Below, piece by piece: positions 27,154 to 34,447 of a stretch of 64,000 nucleotides of DNA. The position numbers and the translations under genes are program-made. The stretch is from Saprospirales bacterium (lineage in GTDB: Bacteria > Bacteroidota > Bacteroidia > Chitinophagales > UBA8649). The notes below the pieces were generated by a model. It did not search any database and was not told where the DNA came from. It saw only the letters and a list, made by a program, of their open reading frames with translations. The stretch spans positions 43,683 through 107,682 of the forward strand of contig PAPS01000009.1 in assembly GCA_002708985.1 (NCBI GenBank). Direction: 5' to 3'. How positions within the stretch are numbered: the stretch's first letter is position 1; every line of letters starts with the position of its first letter.

Positions 27154-29535
27154 ATGAAAACAATACTCTTTTCTTTTATAATGCTCATAGCAGGCCTCTC
27201 GTTAAACGCACAGGCACTCTATGTCGCGGGAGATAATAATTCAGCAACAACTGAAATTTACGTCAATGGTCAAGACGGAAGTAACCCAACGCTTTTTGTT
27301 AATGGAGATTTAACTGTGAGCAATGGGAAAATCGATAATGTTTCGGGCCTTGTTTGGATTGCTGGAAACACATCGTATACTTCAAGTACAAATGGGGGTT
27401 ATATTTCTACGGGTAAACTTGTTTTCAATGGCGGCACGTCCCAAACCATTAATGGTGATGTAATCAATGCCAATAGAGTAGAGGTCGATAATTTCAACGG
27501 CGTTACTATCCAGTCGGGTACGTTGAATATTGATTCCTCCTTGCTTTTGTCGAGCGGTGTTTTCACCCAAGGATCTTCAGCGTCGGTTATCCTCCAAAGT
27601 GATGCGGAATTTGACGCCTACTTAGACGACTTTACAGGAAGTGGATCCTATGCCGGACAAATTACTGATCAGCTATTTGTTGCGGGGGCAACAGCAAGAC
27701 AGCACTTAATCTCCTCGCCAATATCAGGCGCATCTGTATCGAGTTTAGATGATGATGTCAGTGGTTATGGAAGTGGAGTTTCAGGAAATGGAACAGATGG
27801 CGTGGCTGTAACTCCTTTAGTTCCATGTGATCCAACATCACTTGGCCAAGGATCAAATTATGGAAATCTATTTGAATATAACCCAACGACCGCAGCAGCA
27901 AGTCCATGTGTTGATCAGGGAGGTTGGGTCGTTCGCTCATCAGGTTCATTAGAATCTGCACGAGGATATTCGGCATACCTAACAGGTAATGGCAACATTT
28001 TAGAAATTGTTGGTAATCCAGGATCAGGCTCATTAAACTATCAAGCAGATAACGTTATTTTTTCTGGTTCAGGTAATACTGCATCAGGTAATACAGCAAG
28101 TGCTTACAGCGGATGGGATCTCATTGGGAATCCCTACCCATCACCTATGTCAAGAGACGCTTTTATCCAGGGCAATACAGGAGTAAATTCTCCCTCATAT
28201 TATAATCCATCAGGGACTTACAGTGGCACATATTCAGCATATTCAATAGGGGAATCAATTCCGGCAACGCAGGGCTTCGCCGTTCGCGCAGGTTCGCTCA
28301 ACGGAGTAGATGTTACGGTGAACTTCTCGGATGCTATGCGAACAACAACATCAGGTACCTTTCGTAATGATTGGTACGAGCACGGCTTAGAAGTCGAAGT
28401 GCGTGGCAACGGGTTTGCGGATAAAACTTTTATTGCTTTTGGAGAAGATATGACGCCTATGTTTGACCCACTCTATGAGGCGTTCAAGTTTAATAGTATC
28501 CAAGGGCAGCCAACCTTGTATACTAACTTTTCGGATGCTATGCAGTCAATCAATGCACGAAACACTAATCAGTTAGGAGAAATTTTACCGCTAGGACTTA
28601 ATCCTGGGGCTGACGGCACCTTTACATTAACTTTCTCTGGAATGGAAAGCTTCCCACAAGGTGGGCTTTTGTTCTTGGAGGATAAAGCAACAAATACCTG
28701 GCAGGATTTAACGCTTAACGATACCTACACATTTGATGCCTTGGCACAAGATAATGCTGATCGTTTTCAATTGCACTTAACCCCAAAGGTATTCGCTGAG
28801 GCTATTCAAGGAAGCTGTGCATCGCCTGAAGGAGCGCTTGAACTCAATATCCCAGCCTATACTCTCAACGGCCAAAATGTGGTTTGGGACTATGTGGTTC
28901 GTCATAATGGACAGGCCTTTACACAAGGCAGCGCATCCTCTTCACGAAGTCTGCCTATAGAGGTTAGCGGCAATTATGAGGTCGAGCTACAATACGGAAG
29001 CACTATAGTACACGAAATCTTATCGGTGGAAGTTATTGAGCCAATCCTTCTTGAACTTCCTCAACAACTTACTCTAATAGAAGGTAACTCGTTAAATATT
29101 ACTCCGTTAACAAATGCTAATGAATTTGTTTGGAAGATGGATAATGAAGTGGTTTCTGAGACAGAAAATTTAATAATCGAAGGCTTGACAGCTGGAGTGT
29201 ACACCGTAACCCTTGAGGCTAGTGATAATGAGGGTTGTACTTCATCTTCTTCTGTTCAGGTTTTCGTAGATAAAGGAGTAGCTTCGAATAATGACTTAGA
29301 TATTTCCTTGTTTACAGCAGTCGCTCAAAACGATGGAATTCAAATAACCTTGACCGACCACCTTATGGGAGCGAATATTGAGCTTTTTGCAATGGATGGC
29401 AAGTTGATTAGTGCAATGCAAGCTAGTGCTACGCATCATATGTTCAACACAAGTGACTTAGCTGCAGGTATCTATACGATTACTTTACGTAAAGGCGGAG
29501 AAAGTTACACTCAACAGCTTTTGATTCAACGATAG
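27154..29535 (+). CDS. Exported T9SS-cargo-type protein with C-terminal sorting domain
   Basis: 793 residues. The signal peptide ends near 'LIAGLSLNAQ'. The N-terminal half is Gly/Ser/Asn-rich beta-repeat sequence of the kind seen in head/passenger domains, with 'GWDLIGNPYPSPM', a block common in Bacteroidota T9SS cargo. The second half (about 405-793) is homologous to the next gene. The last ~80 residues ('LFAMDGKLISAM', 'DLAAGIYTITLRKGG', 'QQLLIQR') match a type A T9SS sorting domain. It is predicted to be secreted and surface-attached; the function is unknown. The gene stands alone and is followed by a strong terminator. Confidence 0.82.
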   Translation: MKTILFSFIMLIAGLSLNAQALYVAGDNNSATTEIYVNGQDGSNPTLFVNGDLTVSNGKIDNVSGLVWIAGNTSYTSSTNGGYISTGKLVFNGGTSQTINGDVINANRVEVDNFNGVTIQSGTLNIDSSLLLSSGVFTQGSSASVILQSDAEFDAYLDDFTGSGSYAGQITDQLFVAGATARQHLISSPISGASVSSLDDDVSGYGSGVSGNGTDGVAVTPLVPCDPTSLGQGSNYGNLFEYNPTTAAASPCVDQGGWVVRSSGSLESARGYSAYLTGNGNILEIVGNPGSGSLNYQADNVIFSGSGNTASGNTASAYSGWDLIGNPYPSPMSRDAFIQGNTGVNSPSYYNPSGTYSGTYSAYSIGESIPATQGFAVRAGSLNGVDVTVNFSDAMRTTTSGTFRNDWYEHGLEVEVRGNGFADKTFIAFGEDMTPMFDPLYEAFKFNSIQGQPTLYTNFSDAMQSINARNTNQLGEILPLGLNPGADGTFTLTFSGMESFPQGGLLFLEDKATNTWQDLTLNDTYTFDALAQDNADRFQLHLTPKVFAEAIQGSCASPEGALELNIPAYTLNGQNVVWDYVVRHNGQAFTQGSASSSRSLPIEVSGNYEVELQYGSTIVHEILSVEVIEPILLELPQQLTLIEGNSLNITPLTNANEFVWKMDNEVVSETENLIIEGLTAGVYTVTLEASDNEGCTSSSSVQVFVDKGVASNNDLDISLFTAVAQNDGIQITLTDHLMGANIELFAMDGKLISAMQASATHHMFNTSDLAAGIYTITLRKGGESYTQQLLIQR

Positions 29536-29564
29536 CATGGTACATGTAACCATTAACTTACAAG

Positions 29565-29593
29565 GGGAGTGTGGCTACACTCCCTTTTTTTTT
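29565..29593 (+). terminator. Intrinsic terminator
   Basis: GGGAGTGT and ACACTCCC form a perfect 8-bp stem around a GGCT loop, followed by nine T. It separates the two paralogous exported-protein genes. Confidence 0.85.
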
Positions 29594-29653
29594 GTTGAAA
29601 AGTGAGGAAACATCGAGGCAAGTTCTAGTCGATATTTGTCTTAAAATACACCT

Positions 29654-30886
29654 ATGAAAAACCTTCTCCTATCTCTTTTCCTTTTGCCATTTATTGTAAG
29701 TGCACAGTCTCAGTTTTGGCAAAACCGTTTAAAAGTCGATGTAAGTGCTGCAGGATCTCAAGATCGAACATTTATCTATTTTTCAGACCAGGCTACTGAT
29801 AATTTTGACCCAGTATATGATTCTTACAAGACGCCTAGTGCTGCCGGACAGCCTACATTGTATACAAGAATTGATGGTAATACAGGAATCCTTGCAATCA
29901 ATGCATTTTCTCTAGATTACTTCGGCAATCCAATCACTTTAGGAATGCAGCCTGGCTCGGATGGCACGTTTACACTGATCTTCCAATATGTCAATGATAT
30001 GCCATTAGGCTCTGTATTGTATCTGCATGACATGCAAGATGATGTTTGGCAAAATCTTATGCTGGATTCAACCTACACATTTAACATGTTACTAACGGAT
30101 TCTAATGATCGCTTTCAAATTTTTACTAGTCCCTCTCCAACGGCTTACGGTGTAGATGATCTTTGTAGTTCTGGTGCCGGGTTTGCAGTGGATTTACCGA
30201 GTATCCTTATCGATGGACAGATTACCTCTTGGGACTATTTGTTATCCAATAGTATGGGTATTGAAGTGGGGTATGGATCAACTACCGGAATGGATACCAT
30301 TGAAGTTTCTGCGTCGGATGAATACACTATGGTAGTAACTTTTGACGGTATGACGAGCACCTTCACTGATTCTGTTGTAATTGGCGCACCTGTTTCGGTA
30401 ACCTTGCCAGTAGACATTACGAGTAATGCTGGAGAGACCGTAAACGTGACGCCTAATGTATCTACCACAGGTGGAACGTACTCTTGGCTTCTTGATGGAT
30501 CAGAGGTAGGAACGGATGCTACCTTAGATTACACTTTTCTAACCGAAGGAACATACAATTTAGTATTGAATTATGTGTCAGATGATGGTTGTGAGGTTTC
30601 TCAAACTGTGATGATTACCATTCTCGGCACGAACTCTTTAGAAGACTTTTTACTTCGTCATTCTTTGGAGTACTTAACGATTCAAAATGAAGTACTATAT
30701 ATTGGAATGAATGAACTTGAGAATATTTCAGAGATCATCTTGATGGATATAAAGGGTCAAGTAATCTATTCGATGAGTCCAAAAACAATGAATACAGCAA
30801 TGGATATATCAGAATATGCTCATGGCGTTTACTACCTAGGTGTGATAAGCAACAAGGGTAGTGAGTTTGTACCCATTCAGTTTTAA
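29654..30886 (+). CDS. Exported protein, short paralogue of the preceding T9SS cargo
   Basis: 410 residues with a signal peptide ('LLLSLFLLPFIVSAQS'). It aligns along its length with the C-terminal half of the upstream protein: 'DRTFIYFSDQATDNFDPVYD' versus 'DKTFIAFGEDMTPMFDPLYE', 'AGQPTLYT' versus 'QGQPTLYT', 'GSDGTFTL' versus 'GADGTFTL', and 'DRFQIF' versus 'DRFQLH'. An Ig/PKD-like segment lies near 265-330 and a C-terminal sorting-type domain ends 'YAHGVYYLGVISNKG'. It lacks the beta-repeat N-terminal half of its neighbour. The function is unknown; surface export is inferred. Confidence 0.78.
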   Translation: MKNLLLSLFLLPFIVSAQSQFWQNRLKVDVSAAGSQDRTFIYFSDQATDNFDPVYDSYKTPSAAGQPTLYTRIDGNTGILAINAFSLDYFGNPITLGMQPGSDGTFTLIFQYVNDMPLGSVLYLHDMQDDVWQNLMLDSTYTFNMLLTDSNDRFQIFTSPSPTAYGVDDLCSSGAGFAVDLPSILIDGQITSWDYLLSNSMGIEVGYGSTTGMDTIEVSASDEYTMVVTFDGMTSTFTDSVVIGAPVSVTLPVDITSNAGETVNVTPNVSTTGGTYSWLLDGSEVGTDATLDYTFLTEGTYNLVLNYVSDDGCEVSQTVMITILGTNSLEDFLLRHSLEYLTIQNEVLYIGMNELENISEIILMDIKGQVIYSMSPKTMNTAMDISEYAHGVYYLGVISNKGSEFVPIQF

Positions 30887-30908
30887 CGATTAGATTCAAT
30901 AAGCAAAT

Positions 30909-30934
30909 AAAAAGGGGCTATTGCCCCTTTTTTT
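30909..30934 (+). terminator. Intrinsic terminator
   Basis: GGGGC-TATT-GCCCC flanked by an A-run and seven T forms a compact stem-loop 28 bp after the stop of the short paralogue. The A/T flanks can extend the stem, so it may work on both strands. Confidence 0.85.
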
Positions 30935-31246
30935 ATGTCATGGATAGTAATCCCGACCTTCGGATAATCCGGCATATTTATTCAACACATTACGTGTTGC
31001 TTTTAGCTTTGGGGCCTCGCCTCGGGAGGCCCCTTCTCACACAGACAAATCATCTTTTGCTCATGGAGAGCATATCATAAATGAATCGTCATCCTCCTCT
31101 TTGAAAGACGACTCGATCCGGTTTTCATGGAGTGCATCGTTTCGCCTTCATAAATATATACGCGCCCCAATTCATTTAGGTTTCATTTTTGGAAAAGCTG
31201 TTATCCAATGTATTTTGGGCTGAAGACAAATAATTACCTTTAGCAT
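30935..31246. other. Intergenic region with two hairpins upstream of pyrD
   Basis: 312 bases without an ORF on the plus strand. It holds CAACAC/GTGTTG (30983-30999) and a GC-rich 8-bp stem GGGGCCTC/GAGGCCCC (31011-31033), neither followed by a T-tract, plus the pyrD promoter candidate. No known RNA family is recognised. Confidence 0.5.
31214..31242 (+). promoter_or_regulatory. Promoter candidate for pyrD
   Basis: TTTG (31214-31217), 17-bp spacer, TACCTTTA (31235-31242): Bacteroidota -33/-7 geometry with a final A in the -7 box. The box ends 4 bp before the ATG, implying an almost leaderless mRNA. Confidence 0.4.
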
Positions 31247-32269
31247 ATGTTTAAGCTTGCTCAAGCAATTTTGTTTATGCTGCCGGCAGAAACAGCCCAT
31301 TATTTTACCATGAATTTGCTCAAGGTCTGCTATCAGATTGGTCTTATTCGCAATACTACTCAACCTGCAGAAAGACTTAACGTGCGAGGTCTGGGAGATG
31401 ATCTATGGTTTAACAATCGAGTGGGTCTAGCAGCTGGTTTTGATAAGAATGCTCAATATGTTGAAGTATTATATGCATTGGGCTTTGCAGCGATTGAAGT
31501 TGGAACTGTTACGCCTAGAGGTCAAGTGGGTAATCCTAAACCCAGGTTGTTTCGACTTAAAAGAGATAAAGCACTGATTAATCGTTTGGGATTTAACAAT
31601 GATGGGGTAGATGCAATGGAAAGACGTCTGATGCATCTCAGAAGTAAGCAAGCGTCCAATCATTCTTTGCCAGTTATAGGAATAAACATTGGTAAAAACA
31701 AATTGACTCCCAATGAGCAAGCTGTAGGGGATTACGTCTATTGCTTGGAAAGACTGCATGCCTATGGGGATTACTTTGTAGTTAATGTAAGCTCGCCGAA
31801 TACACCGGGATTGCGAGCCCTTCAGGGTAAGGATAGCCTCGTTGAGTTACTTACCAGGCTTCAGGCAGTAAATAAAGCCAAAGGTCTAAAGCCGCTTTTA
31901 TTGAAAGTGGCCCCTGATTTGAGCGATGAAGCATTATTAGAGGCAGCAACAGTTGTTACTGAGTTGCAATGCACTGGAATGGTCCTCACAAATACTACTA
32001 TTAGTAGAGAAGGATTGATTACTTCCTCGCGTAGCATGGGCGCCATAGGAAATGGGGGGTTGAGTGGAGATCCATTAGCTGTTCGCTCTGCTGAAGTACT
32101 TGCGCTTATTCGAAAAGCTTACCCTGATATGACCCTTGTTAGTGTTGGGGGAATAAGCAGTAAAGAAGAAGGCCAAAAACGACTAGAGCTCGGTGCCGAT
32201 TTTCTTCAGGTATACACGGGCTTTGTTTATGGCGGTCCACATTTAATCAAATGCTTGGCGGAGCTCTAA
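31247..32269 (+). CDS. pyrD: Dihydroorotate dehydrogenase (quinone), class 2
   Basis: 340 residues. The N-terminal helical extension ('QAILFMLPAETAHYFTMNLL') marks the membrane-associated class 2 enzyme. 'GLAAGFDKNAQYVEVL' and 'EVGTVTPRGQVGNPKPRLFR' are FMN/substrate blocks; 'VNVSSPNTPGLRALQ' carries the catalytic Ser. 'GGISS' and 'LGADFLQVYTGFVYGG' bind FMN phosphate. It oxidises dihydroorotate to orotate in pyrimidine synthesis and reduces menaquinone. The gene appears monocistronic. Confidence 0.95.
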   Translation: MFKLAQAILFMLPAETAHYFTMNLLKVCYQIGLIRNTTQPAERLNVRGLGDDLWFNNRVGLAAGFDKNAQYVEVLYALGFAAIEVGTVTPRGQVGNPKPRLFRLKRDKALINRLGFNNDGVDAMERRLMHLRSKQASNHSLPVIGINIGKNKLTPNEQAVGDYVYCLERLHAYGDYFVVNVSSPNTPGLRALQGKDSLVELLTRLQAVNKAKGLKPLLLKVAPDLSDEALLEAATVVTELQCTGMVLTNTTISREGLITSSRSMGAIGNGGLSGDPLAVRSAEVLALIRKAYPDMTLVSVGGISSKEEGQKRLELGADFLQVYTGFVYGGPHLIKCLAEL

Positions 32270-32466
32270 TCTTGACTTCAATGTCACGAATAACACTTTG
32301 AAAGTAAGTTTTGACGAGGTGATTTCGAACAATAATGGAGATTGCTCAAAATATGAGTATTAAGTAAACAGAGAACTCAGAATGGGGATTAGCAATTTCC
32401 GTGGCAATGCTTGCGTGTTAATTTCAGAACATTCATCAATTAATCTTAGTCAAAAGTCGTCTTCTA

Positions 32467-32499
32467 TTTGGGGAGACTTATTTTGTCTTTCTATCTTTA
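32467..32499 (+). promoter_or_regulatory. Promoter candidate for the small membrane protein gene
   Basis: TTTG (32467-32470), 21-bp spacer, TATCTTTA (32492-32499), 17 bp before the ATG. It has the same final-A variant of the -7 box as pyrD and glpD. Confidence 0.4.
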
Positions 32500-32516
32500 A
32501 GTGTTAATCAAAAACC

Positions 32517-32765
32517 ATGGCTAAAGTATTAGGTGCTATAATGATAATTGTCTCAGGCTTCGCCACCTTGGTCTGTGTATATCTATATTGGAATTCTACT
32601 GCCCATCTTCCCTACCATCCAATTGATGAAGAGAGTAATCAAATTGGTGCATCAAAAATGTCACTTGTAGATACTGGCATGTTGTTGCCAATAATTGTTG
32701 CGTTATTCTTTTTAATTGCAGGAATGGTCATCTTCTATTCTCATAAAGAACCCGAAGCAAAATAA
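32517..32765 (+). CDS. Small two-helix membrane protein of unknown function
   Basis: 82 residues. Two hydrophobic segments ('VLGAIMIIVSGFATLVCVYLY' and 'GMLLPIIVALFFLIAGMVIFY') flank a short hydrophilic loop. No family is recognised. A good promoter candidate lies upstream and the next gene follows after 5 bp, which together support it as real and co-transcribed with the phosphatase-fold protein. Confidence 0.65.
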   Translation: MAKVLGAIMIIVSGFATLVCVYLYWNSTAHLPYHPIDEESNQIGASKMSLVDTGMLLPIIVALFFLIAGMVIFYSHKEPEAK

Positions 32766-32770
32766 GTACC

Positions 32771-33871
32771 TTGCTACGCCGATTCATCCCTACAAAGCGT
32801 CACCTATTATGGGGACTAGTATTGCTCCTCGGACTTCCATTACTATACGTGGTCTCTGTAATTGCCGTAGGAAGCTTAACAAATTATAGGCCACCAGAGA
32901 ACCAAGCGGTTTCACCTGATAAACAGTCCGAGCGTTTACTAAGTAGCGACCGAGATACATTTAATGTCCTTCTATGGAATATAGGCTATTGTGGGCTTGG
33001 GGAGCACTCCGACTTCTTTTATGATGGAGGAAAAGATGTCCGGCCAAATCCTAATAATTATGACCGGTATTGGACGGGTGTATATAACTATATCGCCAAA
33101 TATCGCGATAGCCAAGACTTCGTACTTTTGCAAGAAGTAGATAGAGCCTCAAGACGAAGCTATAACCACGATCAATATGAAGGATTGGGGATAATGTTTG
33201 ATGGTTGGGAGGCAATACATACATTGAACTATAAGAATGTTTGGAACCCTATGCCATTAACGAAAATGCCCCTGGGTAAAATTCAAAGTGGCTTGGCCTC
33301 GTTTAGTCGTTTTGCTTCTTCTACGATCACCCGTTACAGTTTTCCAGGCAACTTTTCATGGCCGAAGAGCGTGTTTATGCTTGATCGGTGTTTTCTCGTA
33401 CAAGAATTGCTTTTGCCAAGTGGTGAGCGTCTCTATATTATCAATTCCCATAATTCTTCCTATGATAATGGAGATTTGAAGGCTCAGCAAATGGACTATT
33501 TGAAAGCGTTTTTACTGAAGGCTTACGAGGAAGGAAATTACATTGTTGTCGGGGCTGATTGGAATCAATGCCCACCAAATTTCCCATATTATACCTTTAT
33601 GGGGGAGAAGAATCAAAACTATTCACAAACAAATATTGAAGAGGATTTTATGCCCGAAGGTTGGCAGTGGGTTTATGACAAGACAGAACCCACCAATCGT
33701 AAACTTTATCAAGTGCTCTCAGAAAATCAATATGAGGATACATACAAAACGTTGATTGACTTTTATTTAGTGAGTCCAAACATAGAGGTTCTTGGCGTTA
33801 AGACAAAAGATTTGAAGTTTGCATCGTCTGATCACCAACCCGTTCATCTTCGCTTTACGCTTAAGGATTAG
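32771..33871 (+). CDS. Endonuclease/exonuclease/phosphatase (EEP) superfamily protein, membrane-anchored
   Basis: 366 residues from a TTG start; no ATG precedes the membrane segment. One N-terminal helix ('LLWGLVLLLGLPLLYVVSVI') suggests anchoring with the catalytic domain outside the inner membrane. EEP motifs: 'NVLLWNIGY', 'VLLQEVD', 'NSHNSSYDNG', 'VVGADWNQCP' and 'SSDHQPVHLRF', giving the Glu, Asp/Asn and terminal Asp-His metal and catalytic residues. It hydrolyses phosphodiester bonds, with nucleic acid or phospholipid head group as candidate substrate. Coupled to the upstream small membrane protein. Confidence 0.85.
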   Translation: MLRRFIPTKRHLLWGLVLLLGLPLLYVVSVIAVGSLTNYRPPENQAVSPDKQSERLLSSDRDTFNVLLWNIGYCGLGEHSDFFYDGGKDVRPNPNNYDRYWTGVYNYIAKYRDSQDFVLLQEVDRASRRSYNHDQYEGLGIMFDGWEAIHTLNYKNVWNPMPLTKMPLGKIQSGLASFSRFASSTITRYSFPGNFSWPKSVFMLDRCFLVQELLLPSGERLYIINSHNSSYDNGDLKAQQMDYLKAFLLKAYEEGNYIVVGADWNQCPPNFPYYTFMGEKNQNYSQTNIEEDFMPEGWQWVYDKTEPTNRKLYQVLSENQYEDTYKTLIDFYLVSPNIEVLGVKTKDLKFASSDHQPVHLRFTLKD

Positions 33872-33935
33872 TCTAAGATTATTGAGTGATAAGTCATGTC
33901 GTCAGAGTTTGTTATTTTTCCAATAACCTAAAACC

Positions 33936-34421
33936 ATGGCAAAATCAATACAACAGTGGTTTGATGAATATGGAGAAAGTCATCAGAACCCTACAAATAA
34001 GGTCATTCACTGGATATGTATTCCTTTGATTTTTTGGAGTATCATTGGATTGCTTGCTTGTATTCCTCACGACTATCTACAAGTAACCGGTGTCGCATGG
34101 GTTTTGCCTTATTTGCATTGGGGGGGTGTGGTAATTGCCTTAGGTCTGCTTTTTTACATCCGGCTTTCTTGGCAACTTTTTTTAGGAATGGCTTTATTTT
34201 CGACTATTGTCCTTCTATCAATTGAAGCATTAATGGCTCTTGGAATAAATGTCCTACTTGTTACGAGCGCTGTAGTGTTTGTCGGTTCATGGGTCGGCCA
34301 GTTTGTTGGCCATAACATAGAAGGAAAAAAACCCTCTTTTTTCAAAGATTTGCAGTTCTTGATGATTGGTCCTGCTTGGCTAATGGGATTTATTCTAAAA
34401 CGCACTGGAATAGGCTACTAG
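33936..34421 (+). CDS. DUF962/Mpo1-like membrane protein
   Basis: 161 residues with four hydrophobic segments. 'YGESHQNPTNKVIHWICIP' and 'GHNIEGKKPSFFK' are the two conserved blocks of the DUF962 (YGL010w/Mpo1) family, and contain the His residues thought to bind iron. In yeast, Mpo1 is an Fe(II)-dependent dioxygenase for alpha-oxidation of 2-hydroxy fatty acids in phytosphingosine breakdown. A role in 2-hydroxy fatty acid or sphingolipid metabolism in this bacterium is an inference. It is convergent with the adhesin-like gene (26 bp between stops). Confidence 0.85.
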   Translation: MAKSIQQWFDEYGESHQNPTNKVIHWICIPLIFWSIIGLLACIPHDYLQVTGVAWVLPYLHWGGVVIALGLLFYIRLSWQLFLGMALFSTIVLLSIEALMALGINVLLVTSAVVFVGSWVGQFVGHNIEGKKPSFFKDLQFLMIGPAWLMGFILKRTGIGY

Positions 34422-34447
34422 CAAAAGCATTATTTACATGATAGGAG

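Noticed and set aside
33911-33927. Inverted repeat GTTATT/AATAAC as an operator for the DUF962 gene
   Set aside because: A 6-bp AT-only dyad is expected by chance in this composition and overlaps a possible promoter; no regulator supports it.
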